Notes under the pieces: model-generated | The model's input: the letters and a program-made list of their open reading frames with translations, nothing else | What the model was told of the DNA's origin: nothing | The model's database searches: none | Shown here: positions 1-13,055 of the stretch, one piece after another | Layout of the letters: each line of letters begins with the position of its first letter | Position numbering within the stretch: position 1 is the first letter of the stretch | Origin: Paramecium pentaurelia | Taxonomy: Eukaryota; Ciliophora; Oligohymenophorea; Peniculida; Parameciidae | DNA length: 64,000 bases | Direction: 5' to 3' | Assembly: GCA_905183005.1 (NCBI GenBank) | Contig: CAJJDO010000079.1 | Coordinates: forward strand, 351,510 to 415,509 | Position numbers and translations under genes: made by a program

Positions 1-1
1 A

Positions 2-422
2 GATAATTTTGGAGATGTTGCTTTAAGAATTTGTGATTTTGATTGGAGTAAAACACATTTAAATGATGATGGATAAAAAGTTAATTGGTTATAACTTAGT
101 AAAGATTGTGGTACTGTAGAAATGAATAATGGTATGCAAAAGAAAGGAATAGCTTATGATGCAAAATAAGAATTATTCTAAGTTGGAATTATAATATTAG
201 ATCTTTGTAACCCAACACCAAATAAAGATGAAAGAATTTAAATGCATAAAGATGCTAAAAACAAGTATAAATATATTCCTATATCTTAGTATATTTAAAC
301 CACATATATTATAAGATTATTAACCTGAATTACAAATTATTTATGCTTTACTAAAAATGGAATTTAAATCAGTATAAGAATTAAGAACCTCATAACTATA
401 TAATAAATATATGGAAATATGA
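2..422 (+). CDS. 3' end of a protein kinase, eIF2-alpha-kinase-like (5' partial)
   Basis: The frame starting at base 2 encodes the C-terminal part of a kinase domain and stops at TGA 420-422. A 25-nt intron (265-289) must be removed. The segment YDAKQELFQVGIIILDL followed by ERIQMHKDAKN resembles the alpha-F to alpha-G region of GCN2/PEK-type kinases, where a similar 'ER' helix follows. The activation-loop start reads ICDFDW, so the usual DFG is DFD, and after GTVEMNN no APE motif is visible; it may be a pseudokinase. The N-lobe lies outside the window. The kinase fold is fairly sure, the eIF2-kinase subfamily is inferred from this short stretch only. Confidence 0.72.
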
Positions 423-645
423 TTAAGATATAATTATTAAATAATAACTTATTTAAAGATCTTTGAAAAATATTTTAATAATAAATCATAAAATTAAATT
501 TATTATTATTTATTAGTTTTAAATATTCATATATATATATACATAAAAGTATCACTAATATAAAGCCCAATAAAGTGCTGATATATGGCTTAATGTCTTG
601 TTTTATAAAGTTTTGATTATAACTTCTCTTTAGTAACCATATTAT

Positions 646-2017
646 TCAATCTAAATTAGATAAAAATTATTAATATACTTAACATATAATTCTTAAATCT
701 AAATTTGAATTAGGTTATTATTTTATTTATTTAAAATCAATATCTTTCATCCAAATATGTTTCATGATTTCTTGTAATGTAAATCTCAATTTTGGATTAA
801 TATTTAAAATAGATTTCATTAAATCTACTGCTTCATTTGAAAGATTTGCTTTTTTAATTTCCATAAAATTTAATAATCCACTCTAAATCTATTGATTTAG
901 TTCATTCATATTATTTCCTTTGAATGGTGTTTTACCAACCAATAAAATATATAGAAGAACTCCTGAACTCCAAATATCACTAGCAAAACCTTCATATCCA
1001 GTTTTTTATGTCATAATTTCAGGTGCTAAATAAGCAGGAGTTCCACACTATTCTAATATTTTTTATCCTTTTACAATTTATCTACTTACTCCAAAATCAC
1101 ATAACTTAATTTATTCTCCTTATAATAAAATATTATCTAATTTAATATCTCTATGTAAAATATTATGATTTTGCAATATTTAAAGTGCTAATATTAGTTA
1201 TCCAAAAATATTTTTAGCCATTTATTCAGATAATGGTTTTTCTTTTGTAAATTTGATTAAATCTCCTCCTTCAACATATTCCATAATTAAATAGATTTAT
1301 CTTTTAGTTTCAAAAACTTCATATAAACGAATACAACATTTATATGGTTATAAGAGTTTCATTAAAGTAATTTCTTGCATTAATCTTTTTTTAGCACTTT
1401 CATTTTTAAGACTAGATTTCTCAATAATCTTCATTGCTACTTTTACTCCTGTCAAAATCTGTATTCCTAAACAAACTTTAGCAAAAGCGCCTTTCCCTAT
1501 AACAGAACACAGCTACCTATTTTAAGTCTACATAATAAACCTTATAATAATCTGCTGTAGTTGTTGGTATTCTTTTTTTCATCTTTATTGTATTTGCTAT
1601 CCTATTAGCCAAAATCACACGTTCCTTCATTAAATCTTCATCCATCTTTAATTGTGGCTCATTTAATTACAATAAGAAATCTTAACAATCTGCTAATTCA
1701 ACTTCAGGACCTAATAAGTCTCCTAAAATTCTTGGAATTTTTTCTTCTTTTGGTCCATTTGAAGCAGATCTAGTACGAGCAGAAGATGTAGATCTTGTCA
1801 CACTAATATTTGTTATTTGCTTTTTCTATTTGACTAAATCTATTTTCACAGCTTCCACTTTATTATTATTCTTAGTAATCGAAGTTACAGGCCGTGATGC
1901 TATTGGTTTAGGTAATGTTTTCACAGATGACTGATGAGAATGATGAGATTAATTAGCGGATAGTGTTATGCATTTCACTTATTTAACCTGCTGATTTAAT
2001 TTCTTCAGTTAACTCAT
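646..2017 (-). CDS. Ser/Thr protein kinase, CAMK/AGC-like, 450 aa
   Basis: A complete kinase with an N-terminal Ser/Thr/Lys-rich tail of about 165 residues. The catalytic domain shows VIGKGAFAKV (glycine loop), VAMKIIEK (ATP lysine), ILHRDIKLDNILL (catalytic loop), CDFGVS (DFG), CGTPAYLAPE (APE) and DIWSSGVLLY. All catalytic residues are present. One intron is needed, at 1513-1531, only 19 nt; it sits just before the glycine loop, and an overlapping 20-nt GT...AG (1497-1516) would break the frame. Exons sum to 451 codons. The substrate is unknown; a CaMK/SNF1-like group is inferred from the loop sequences. Confidence 0.93.
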
Positions 2018-3339
2018 TATAAACAGTTAATTTATTAAAAATATATTTAATCATAAATAAAATCCATTTCATATAATATATTTAAATATTAAGTATTTCA
2101 AAATAATATATCAATTAAAATATAATACTTACTTTTTTTATTTTCTATCAATGTATGAATATACATTATTTATAAAAAATATTATTATTATAAAAACCTA
2201 TTTAGTATCTATAAACATATTAATTAAGTGATGATCTTGACATTAATTATATAAAAATTGAATGATATACAATCAAATATATTTAGTATTGTCTATTATA
2301 TGTCAAATTAATCTAATGAATTAATAGAAATATTTATATATTTCGTTTAAAATGATCTAATGATCCAAAGATATTAAAATAATCTATTTATTGTTAAATT
2401 CAACAAAAATCATTTATTCCTTTTCAACTGTATTTCCATAATTGTTTGTATTATAATTATAACTTTTGATTCTCCATTTAAATTTTAATTACTCTTGATA
2501 CTAAAATTATTATAATCTTTAATATTTTTTCAAGCTCTTTATTACTTTCTAATTATATCTTTAAGTTAGGTTAGAAATAAAATTAATTGAATATAAAAAT
2601 ATACTCTTTCTATACTTATTTACATATAAACGTAAACCTTATTTTTACATAATATTTATAATTCTATATTTCCACATTAATTGAAATTAGGAATTAGAAA
2701 TAACTCTTATATTTTTATTAAATTTTAGCATTCTCTCTATATATGTGTATAAAGACTTATAATGTTTATGAAAATCAATCTATATTTATATAATCATACT
2801 CCTCAATTCTTGAATTAAATATGTAGAACTAAAATTTTGTATTTCTTCATAATTTTTTTGTTGATACAAATTATTATTCTAAATCAATATTTAGAATTAT
2901 TTTAATGTTAAAAGGAGATTAATCATATTTATGATCATTTTGTTTCTATTTCTATATCATATGATGATTGAATTTAAATAAAAATAAAAATATCACCAAT
3001 AATAAATATTTTAATTAATACAATACAAATGGTTAGAACTAACTTAGAGTTTAATTAAAAGTAGGAATGCTATAATTTGAATTATTAAATATATTAATTA
3101 TATATGTCTTATTCAATTATTAATAATTTAATTAAAGAGTTAGAATAGTATACCATGTATCTGAATTTAAAGCTCATGAACTTTTTGTATCTAAATTTAT
3201 TCTTGTATTTGATTATATATATTTTGAAAACAAATTGATCGAAACAAATTAATATCTTCAAATTCTTAACATTTAATAATGAACAAAATCGTTATTAAGA
3301 AAAAAGAAGATATGAATTAAAAGGTGTTTTAATAAACAA
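2018..3339. other. AT-rich gap with one uncertain minus-strand ORF
   Basis: This 1.3 kb stretch has no convincing gene. On the minus strand 2303-2938 is open for 211 codons from ATG to TGA, with TAA/TAG read as Gln. It contains no alanine and almost no glycine or aspartate, unlike the genes around it, so it is probably chance or decayed sequence. The 3' part of the gap may hold 5' sequence of the next kinase gene, which has an upstream ATG at 3279 in another frame. Confidence 0.4.
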
Positions 3340-4601
3340 ATGATCATGCTCCTATTTAAAATAAGAATGAATTGTATTATATTAGGCTAGTTATAAGGTT
3401 ATGTTAAATTGACTCTCAGTGGAGCTAAAGAAACAACAATTAAAAGAAAAGTGAAAAGTAACTTATAATATAATTTTCAAAGGGACTTTCAAATAATTGA
3501 ATAATGCTTAGGTTCTGGAGCTTATGGGTCTGTTTCACTAGTGAGAGATATTAATAGTCGAATTTATTATGCAAGAAAGACGGTAACATTTTGATCAAAT
3601 ATATAAGATTAGTAAATCAAAACTTAAGACATAGGAATCATTAGATAACTTAAAAAGAGAAATATTGATATAAAAAAAACTTTGTCATCCAAATATTTTA
3701 AAATTGTGCTACTGTTATGAAGATTAGATGAGGTACTGTTATGTATCTAAAAATAAATAGTGTGTTCTTAATATTAGAATATGCAGAATTGGGCTCCCTT
3801 TTTTAATTGATAAAACGTAAATAAAGATTATAAGAGAGAGAAGCATATTAATACTTTTCATAATTGTTAGCTGGTTTAGAATATATGCATAAAATGAAGA
3901 TTGTACATAGAGATTTAAAAGTACAAATAGAAATTATAAAATAGCCTGAAAACTTATTAATAACAAAATCTGGAGATTTAAAAATAGGTGATTTTGGATG
4001 GGCTACATAAATGCCAAATTATCATAAAGCTTTTTGTGGTACAACTGAATATATGTCGCCTGAGATGATATAATCTTAAACAACTGATTATAAATCTGAT
4101 TTATGGAGTTTAGGGGTGTTGTTGTATGAAATGGTTTAAGGAAAAACCCCATTTTAAGGAATGACATTTTTAGAAAAGAGTTAAAAAATATTATCTAGAA
4201 GACAATTAGAATATGAATATGATGTTTCTGAAGAATGCAAATCATTAATTAATAGTTTACTCTAATATAGAATTCCTTGTAGGCCTACAATTGATTAGAT
4301 TAAAAATCATTAATGGATGCTTTCATAAGGATAAGATAGAAAAGGATCAATAAGAAGTTCTTCAATGATATCTGTTAAATCAACTCATTATACATCTGAA
4401 GTTCTTGAAAGCTAATCCAAAATTTTGGATAGTCATTTTGGTTAAAAATCCTCTATTTAAGAATGGGAAGCTATGAAATTTAGAAGTTTATAATTTTAGT
4501 TTTAACGCTAATAAGATCAACAACAATCATAAGGTAGTTGTTGTTAAAACAATGGATTTTTAACTAAAGCTTTAATTGCTTTAGGATGTATTAATCGATG
4601 A
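3340..4601 (+). CDS. Aurora-like Ser/Thr protein kinase, 394 aa
   Basis: The kinase domain has LGSGAYGSV, YYARKTISK, IVHRDLKPENLL, GDFGWATQMP, FCGTTEYMSPEMI and SDLWSLGVLLYEM. The combination DFGW plus a CGT..Y..PEMI activation segment and a short N-terminus is typical of Aurora kinases, which act in mitosis and cilium disassembly. Introns lie at 3583-3607, 3733-3760 and 3921-3944; exons sum to 395 codons. The start is the first in-frame ATG; an ATG at 3279 in another frame could only join through an unseen intron, so the N-terminus is uncertain. The C-terminal tail is Ser/Gln-rich. Its end is 17 bp from the convergent lipid-transfer gene. Confidence 0.9.
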
Positions 4602-4618
4602 TTATAATGATTTCATAT

Positions 4619-7263
4619 TCAACTTTATTTTTTCTTTTTTTTATATTTATCTCTTATAGATTTATCTTTTCTTTGATCAACTTCCATTTACTCTTTTATA
4701 TCTTATCCTCTAGTATTATCCTTCATTTTCATAAATAGTAAATCCAATCTATAAAGACAATCGGATGGTAATGGAGATGACTCTAACTCTAGAACATAAG
4801 GTCTAGTTGTTATATATATATTTATACCTATGTAGATCAATATCCCAATATTTAATATTATCAAATTATATATAAGATGTCCATCTACCTTTGATACTTG
4901 TATTGTAAGTGTCTAGTATCTCTTAAGGTAAAATTTTCAATTTAATTCCTGAATTTGTTTTATGTGCTTTCAAACATTTTTAAATGCATTCTTGAGTTAC
5001 TTTACAGATTTTGCCTACAAAAGCATCTATCTTTTATTATGAAGAACTAAAAAAACTTGTAGATTTATTTTTGGGATTGAATATGATTTCAACTAATAAT
5101 TAATGTTCAGGTTAAAAACAAAAACTTCTTTTATGACAATTGACACTTCTTTGACCAAGCAAAACCCCATATAACATAAATGGTTAACCCATATAATAAA
5201 ATTTGAGATTGGTATTTTGATAAAGAATTTGTGAATGTCCTTATTACTCACCTGCTAAACTATTAGTACCCATATTAACAACAGGACAGAATGCTCCAAA
5301 TAATTTATAACCTCTTCCATACATGATATAATTTGATATAGGTGGATGATGAGATGTCTGTTCCAAATATATAGGACATCCCTTAATTCTACCTTCAAAG
5401 GTTTCTCCTATAATTGGATTGAATGGTTTTTCTTACTAAATTCCCATCATAAAACTAGCCATATGAAATGATATAGTTAATTTCATTTATTCCATAACAT
5501 CCATAATTTAAGCTGCTTTTTCAAGAAAGATAGGAGCATGACCTTATGCTCTAGCCATTCTCTCTAAAAATGATCTAGCTTCAAATACTTGAATAGGCAA
5601 TGAAACAGACATCAAAGATTTACCACTCAATAAATTGGAGCCCATTCTCTTAATAATATCTAATAAGACACTTCTTTAATCACTAACTAATTTTTTATTA
5701 GTATAAACTAATCCACCTTTTTTAGGATCAACTTCATAATATTTAGTTAATAAAAAATGTCCATCTTCTTTGGATGTTTCTAATTATTTATCTAATCCTG
5801 GTAAAATATTTTGATTAAATTATCTATTAATGGATTATTAGATATAATATCCACTTTAGATTAAATTTAATATCTCTTAATATTCTTAGATTGATTATTG
5901 TTGATGTTATTCTGAGGTAATTCTATGTATTTCTTACTCCATTTAAATAAATGAAATTTGTAGATTCTCAATATCATTTTCATTCTTGATAAGTACATGT
6001 TCTGTTTTCTATTTAATATAATGATAAGCTTCTAATATTTGATCATCAATATTTGCAAATGATAATAGGAATCTTTTCATAACTTCCTCACCTTTTTCTT
6101 CATTTTAACATGATAAATACATGTCTTCAATAATTTATGTCTTGTAATTGCCATCTTATTATGATTAAATTAAAACACAAGATCTAGTAATTTAATATTC
6201 ATCAGTTCCATCTATTCTATCTTTATCAAATTGATTATGATGTATTTCATTTCCAATATATTTTTTCATTATGCAATAAGCATTTTCATCAATTTGAAAG
6301 TGTTTCTATGTATAAATCAATCTAATCTTATCATTTTGTATGTTTTAATTTAATTTTTATTATGAATTCTAATTACCTCCTAATTCTATTTCATTATTTT
6401 TATTTATATCTATTGTATTTCTACTTAAATCAAATTCTGTATAGATTATAGCACAATCTTTTTTAGTTGGATAAACTTAGTAAATAGATACTTGAGGACT
6501 CCAATTATCTATAAAATTATGTGTAGATAATTCCTAATAAATAAAATAATTTGAGTACATCAAATATTTAATTAGGAGACATTTCAGATTTCAGAAAGAA
6601 TCTCATATGTAAAGGATCTTTAGGATCTTAATAAAGTACTTTGTTTTAAGATTGATGTAATACTATAAAAGAATGTATGTCTGAAAAACCTTATAAATTT
6701 TCAAATGTATTTTCTAATATAATTTCAATATCATTCTAATTTTAATAATATTATTATACTTATAAAAATTGTGGTAATAAAGGTATGATTTGTCTCATTC
6801 TTGATATTTAACTTGGTTTAATATCCATTGTAGGTACTATTTGATTGACCACTCGTTCAGATTCAGGCATAAATTTATCCCATTCTTAAAGATTTCTTTC
6901 CTAATTCTCTTTTTTTATTTTCTATGTCAAATATTTTCCGTTGAAATAATCATACCATTGAAGTGCTTCTGATTAATTCATCCAACCAAACCTTGCTACT
7001 CTAGGTTCAATTTCTTATTGAGTCTTAAATTTAATTGACCACTTTCCTTAATGAAAAACAACAGGATGAATAATATAATTTTCAATTAACAATTACTTTT
7101 GTGTTTACCCTTTCACATCTATATATCTCAATATCTCTCTATTTATTATACAATTTACTTATTTCAATAAATCATAAATCAGTAATCTTTCACTCCATCC
7201 TTTTAAAACACCACTCTCTTTAAATGCACTACAACTCATTAAAGCATTCTTGTTATCAATCAT
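4619..7263 (-). CDS. oxysterol-binding-protein-related protein (ORP), 864 aa
   Basis: The C-terminal half is an OSBP/ORP lipid-transfer domain: NPIIGETFEGR matches the signature NPxxGETFE and LEQTSHHPPIS matches the EQVSHHPP signature, which binds phosphoinositide head groups and exchanges sterol or PI4P at membrane contact sites. The N-terminal 120 residues (WYDYFNGKYL region) look like a PH domain, followed by a long middle region and a Gln-rich coiled coil. Introns are at 6534-6558 and 4803-4827, both 25 nt; exons sum to 865 codons. The basic Lys-rich C-terminus resembles other ORPs. Family is sure; ligand is not. Confidence 0.95.
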
Positions 7264-7373
7264 TTCTAAATTAATTGTATGTAATATATTTTATACATTT
7301 TAACAAGACAGATAGTTATATTTTTAAATATATTTTTTTTACTTAAAATTTATATAAAATATCAATATAACAA

Positions 7374-10300
7374 TCAGATTATCATATAAGCAATAGCTTC
7401 CTTATCAACATTAATCAAATATTATAAAAAGTATTCTTAACTCGATGCCATCTTAAACAATTCCTTACACTTTTCAAAATTCAAATTGCAAACCACACAA
7501 ATTTAAGCTAAAATTATTGAAAATTCCTTTTAACTTAAAAATGGTTTCACTTTATTCAGTAATTCTTATCTCTATCCCTCATTAATAAAATAGAAAAACA
7601 CTATATCTTTCTCAAAATTAGGATCTAAACTTAATTCAAATACATTAATTAATTAAGTCAAATTTCCATTGAATATCAATTATTCTACTACCTTATTAAG
7701 TTAAGCATAAGGAGTGTATTTGGTACAAACATAATTTTATATCTCTTTATATTTCTTAAATTTTATTATTTGCTCTTAATTTACAATCCTAATATTTAGT
7801 GGAGATGTTAAATCAATCTCAGATTTATCATTGATAGTACTTGGATTCTTAAATTGCTCATAATTTTAATCACTAATTTTGCAAATCAATTATTTTGAAT
7901 AAGGTAATTTATCTTAATTACATTATAATTCCATCTAATTTAACAATATCATAATATAATCCAATTAAATTCTAACTCCACGAACTACATCTTTAAATTT
8001 TAATGAGAATAATTACATTTCTAAATTTACTATATACTCAAATAATAAAGTAAAAGCCTATATTATATTTAATAATTCCATACCTTTATTTTAGATTCTT
8101 ATCTCATTAAAAAACTGAAATAATGAAGTACTTTGTCTCCTTATTTTAAATTAAGACATTTTTCACGTGAATATTAAAGTAACAATTCTGCAATTTGTTC
8201 AGTCGTTCTTGCATCTAAAATAAATTACAATCAACTTACTTAATTAACATTTAAATAATTGATTGCTCTCTATCATTATGGATAATTGATCATTTATTTA
8301 TTTTGTATCATTCATATTCAAAATTTAAAATAAAATTTGATATTGTTCTTATTTAATAGCATAACTTATCAATTTTTTTAATATAATCTCCTATTCACTA
8401 TCAGAATTTGATTATTATTGTAGATAAAGTGAAATTTTCAATTTTAATTCTTGATATTGATCTTCTTTTTCATTAATAAAATCAATAATATTATTATATT
8501 ATTATTATTATCCTAATTACTAACTTACTCTATAATGTCTTATAATTTCCTTTGCATTATTTTATTATATCAAGGATCTTTTCTAATTATATACAAAAGC
8601 TTCACATAATAATTCTTCTGGAATAGCAAAATCTCTGAAAACTTCTTTGTAGATTAAATTAATAAATCTATATATTACATTTTAAATGCAATTCAATTTT
8701 TGTAAGGAAATATCATTTGATACTATTTAGAATTTTTTCTTTAGTACATCTTAAAATGATACATAGAATTTATCTTGTAATAAAGTTAAGAGAAGCATAG
8801 TATCATAAAATAATTTATGATCATTTTGGAGATCTAATTAAAAATTAGAAATATTGGCTATTACAGCCAAACCTATATAATTCTCCAAATACATATAGTA
8901 ATAGTCTTTGAGTTGATTTGTTACTAAGAATTTAAGCAATGAAAATTTTACTGATTGATCTTATCGAAAATCTTAGATACTTTAAAATTCATCTTAAAAA
9001 ACATGAATCAAGAATTGATCCAAACATTAGAGTTGTTAACTTAATAAATTATATGTTTGATTAAAATCTAAATCTAACATTTAGATAGTTGGTTTCAAAT
9101 AATAATAAATATCTTCCAATTCATCCATTACTTCATTCATAAAGTCTTCTATACAAAAATTATTTGATTATTATTTCATCAATTAGATTATTTTCCTTTG
9201 ATCTAAATTTCGATGCAAAAATTTAATGAGAGTTTAAAATTAATCAAATTTATTGTTAACAAAAGAATCAATAGAGATTGATTGAAGTATTAATTCTTCA
9301 TCTTTTAATTTATATTAATTCTCTACATACTTTTTAAATTTATATATTTCTTGTCTTAATTCATATTATCTCTTACTAATTTAATCTTAAATTTAATTAA
9401 TAAAGGAAATATGATTTTTATAAAAAAATAACAATTAATCATCTAAATTTATAAAACCTAAAACAGGATTTTTATTTGAATTAACTAATTCAAAAGTATT
9501 ATTATCATTTACTAATTAATAAATTTCAGATCCTTAAATCAAAATTATAGTATTATATATACTAGTAATACTAAAATTTATATTTTATAAGAAATCTAAT
9601 TATGAAATAATACAATTTATTCTTAATTAATTTCCTATTAATGAATAGATTTTCATTTGATTTTAATGTAGATAACATAATGTAGTTTATCCATTTGGTT
9701 TATGTTAGAATACTTCTATTTATTTAACTTTGATATTATCCTCAACTTGTAATTATCTTGTAGCTAGATCTGATCCTTTAATTTCCAATAAATGAAATTA
9801 TGTTTAAAAGGAATAGTAAATTATTTACTTATCATTAATTTAAAAAGCAGTCTTCCAATCATTAGTTTAACTTCCAAAAAATTTACTTAAAAATTTGGTA
9901 CCAAAACTTAGTTGATATTTGCTTTTCATTATTTCACCTCTACGAACATCAATTGTTATAGAAATTAATTAATCAGTTTCACTCAACACATAAAATTTAA
10001 GTTAATTATTGTATATAAGTGATTTAGCCAGACACACAAATCTTTGATTATCCACCATTAAATTCTTAATTATGCTAGAAGCATTTGAAATTAAATTCTT
10101 ATAAAATATTTATCCTGTTTATGTTACTACCAATAAATAGGGAATATCATTATCTTTCATTATAACACAACCATTCTAAGTAATCAAATGAGAAAAATTA
10201 AGGTACTCACTTGCCAATGATATTTATTTATAAAATAAATCTTTCATATCATATTAATGTATCGATACAGTCTAACCATTCGTAACTTTTCTATCATTAA

Positions 10301-10467
10301 ATACACAATTAAATATACACAACATAAATTATATCTTCTATTAATTAAGTAATTGAAGAGTCTGTGCATTTGTAATGCTCTTCTACTTAATTTCCCATTA
10401 AAGTAACATTGGAATGAGATGCTATTTCTTTGGCTGCGATTCCACTCAGCAATATTTCTTCAAACAT
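7374..10467 (-). CDS. 1005-aa protein, beta-propeller plus alpha-solenoid, possible nucleoporin
   Basis: Three introns (10362-10386, 8215-8239, 8058-8083) give a clean 1006-codon frame. The N-terminal ~400 residues are rich in short hydrophobic beta-like strands, as in a propeller. From about residue 420 the sequence is long amphipathic helices to the end. This order, with a start near MFEEILLSGIAAKE, fits scaffold nucleoporins of the Nup133/Nup155 class, but I see no diagnostic motif, so that name is inference; clathrin/Vps-type scaffolds are alternatives. No signal peptide or membrane span. It lies 110 bp downstream of the upstream neighbour on the same strand. Confidence 0.72.
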
Positions 10468-10598
10468 AATTAATTCTTAAAAATTATATAAAAATTGAAA
10501 TTAGTTTTTTTAGGTGATTGTTAGAATTATTATTATTATTATCTTCTTTTTAGATATATAATAGAAGATAATAATGTATTAAATAATTTACAGATATT

Positions 10599-12669
10599 TC
10601 AATCTTTCTTTTCAATTTATATTTCCTTATCACTTATAAGGTTTTCTTCTTCTTTACATTCATTATTTTCAGAATCCAAATGTTATTATTGAGAAATCTC
10701 CTTCTCCAAAACATTCATTAATTCACTACCTAACAATATTATAAGTCTCTAATTAAATCTTATTTATTCTTCAGTTTAATTCTCAGAATCCTAACCCATT
10801 ATTTTAAAATATGAAGTAACTAAATCATTAAATTATCTAAGTAATCCCTATTCTTCTGTTGTTACAGAATCATTAACTATATATCTATATTCAATATATT
10901 TATTTTACTTTGTAGATCTTCTTTTCTTTCCTTCTTATACTAATGCAATTTTAGGTTTTCTACTGAAATTAAATAATGTGATTTATTCTTCAGTAAACAA
11001 AACCTTCTTTAATTTTGCGAGTTCATGAAGTTATTTGATGATATACTCAATATCTAACTCTTTATTCACTTAATCACTAAGATACTCTATATATATAGTA
11101 CATGGCTCTTTAAAGTACTACACAATCGTTATTTTTAATGGATTCTAAAGGTACAATTTAACTTAAAATAACTCGAAATCCCAGACCAATTATATACTTT
11201 TTTTTTATAAATTCTTTAAAGTCATCAAAAAATTCAAAGGCTTTCACTTTGAGAATACTTAATCTTGTTTATACTCTTTAAATTGTTGGTTATACATATT
11301 CTATAGATTTTTTATTTTCAAACTTCTATGAATCATCTTTTGCTGGAGTAGTATTTTGTAACATATCAGGTTTATGTGAAAAAGGAGACATCACTTAGAT
11401 TGTAGGTAAGCCTTAATGATTATTCTTGGTCTTTTGTTTTTTTATTTCCCTCCTCTCCTTCTTTTCTAATAGAGTATTAAAATTCATTTAAGTATTTGCT
11501 CTATTCAAACTCATATCAAATTCATAAAGATCATTTGCAATTGAAACAATCAGGTGTTATCTATTATAAAATCTTACAAGAATTCCAACAACTACAATCA
11601 TAAATTAAGTAAATCCTCCTAAATAACTTAACAATTCATCCAAACGCAAAAATTTCCTATTGATCTAATATGAATATGGACTTCTTTAAAAGTAGAATGC
11701 TCCATAATAATTTGGAGTTATTCTGGATATTTCAAATTATTCTCTTTAATCTCCTTAATCTCTAAAAGCAAAGGTCTCATTTTATTTATCTGGATACATG
11801 AGAATTCCTTAATCTGTAGTCACTTTTTTTGTACGAAAAAATATATCTGATTAAACAAACATTTTATCTGGTACAAATGTGTAAAATTAATCAGTTGCTA
11901 AAAATGGTTAAACAAAATCTTTTGGTCTATTTGGATTAATTAACTAATAGTAAATAATTAATAAATAAATTACAAAGTTGGTTGTAAACACTTGAAATCG
12001 AAAGCTCCCTTAATAATTTAATGTACTTTCTATTTCATCTTAAGTTTTACATGTTGGTTTCCATGTAAAATTATTGTTTGATGAATTTATGCATTTAGTT
12101 ACAGAGAATTTTAAGAAATAATAATCGGTGCTTGCCCAAACTCCTCCCACAGTCATATTCTAACTATGAATAAAGTTTAAATTAGGACATAGGAAATTTT
12201 TTAGATTTTACTCCTCAAATTAATCTGTAAAATTGACATTATATAATTCGAAGAGATGTGAAAAATGGTCTATAGTACAGGGTACTAAATCAATATAAAT
12301 ATTTGGGTATCGATAATGAGTACCATTAGGATATCGATGATAATGACGCTATTCTACTGTGATATTGAAATAAGGATTAGTAGTGAAATTATCTTATTCA
12401 ATCTAAACAGCAAACATAAAATGATTTCTATCCAATTCCAATTTATCTGGATCCTTAGCAAATGTGAATTCTGATGTAGATGTTACATTTAGCTTTGCAA
12501 AAAAGTTGATAATATTTGAATAAAAGAAGCTGATGATTGTAGCTATCATACAAATAGATAGAAATCCTCCTATGCTTGTTTTATATTACTCTTCCTATCT
12601 AAAACTAAGGTTAATAGTTTATCCAAATATATCTATCTATCTAAGACCTTACTTACACTTTTGGATCAT
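10599..12669 (-). CDS. two-span membrane protein of a ciliate-type family, 681 aa
   Basis: After a short cytosolic start (MIQKCKQGLRQIDIFGQTIN) comes a GGFLS-containing membrane span near residues 38-58, a large non-cytosolic domain with many NxT/S sites, and a second span around LSYLGGFTQFMIVVVGIL. The long Lys/Glu-rich cytosolic tail carries a block ending LDIEYIIKQLHELAKLKK. I recognise this layout as a recurrent ciliate membrane-protein type without a known function. One 25-nt intron (11077-11101) is needed; exons sum to 682 codons. A channel or receptor role is possible but not shown. Confidence 0.85.
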
Positions 12670-13055
12670 TATTTATATAAATTATTAGATATTGCATGAA
12701 TCAATTAATAATGAAAAGAAATAATAAGTAAAACTAACTGAAAATTCTAATTTAAGTAATTAAAGTGAATAATATATTAGACAATAATATATTGTTTATC
12801 ATAGTTTATTATTTTTATCAATACATATCATAAAAAATAATAATTCATTCTATATATATAATAATTATCTCTAAAACTGGTAATAATAATTGTGATAAAT
12901 ATTTAGAGAAAATAATTATATTGGCCACTCCAAATATATAGAATAAAAATTAAGTTAATAAAATGATATGGCTGGAATGATATGGAAGATGTAAGAAATG
13001 AAAGTCTTAGATACTAGATTTTATAGATAATTAAAATATTTGAATATTGGAATCA
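12670..13055. other. AT-rich intergenic
   Basis: About 390 bp separating two same-strand genes. No open frame with coding-like composition, RNA gene or repeat was seen. Confidence 0.6.

Noticed and set aside
4527..4621. An apparent overlap of the ORP gene with the Aurora-like kinase gene
   Set aside because: A recount of the homopolymer run near 4625 places the ORP stop at 4619-4621, leaving 17 bp between the convergent genes.
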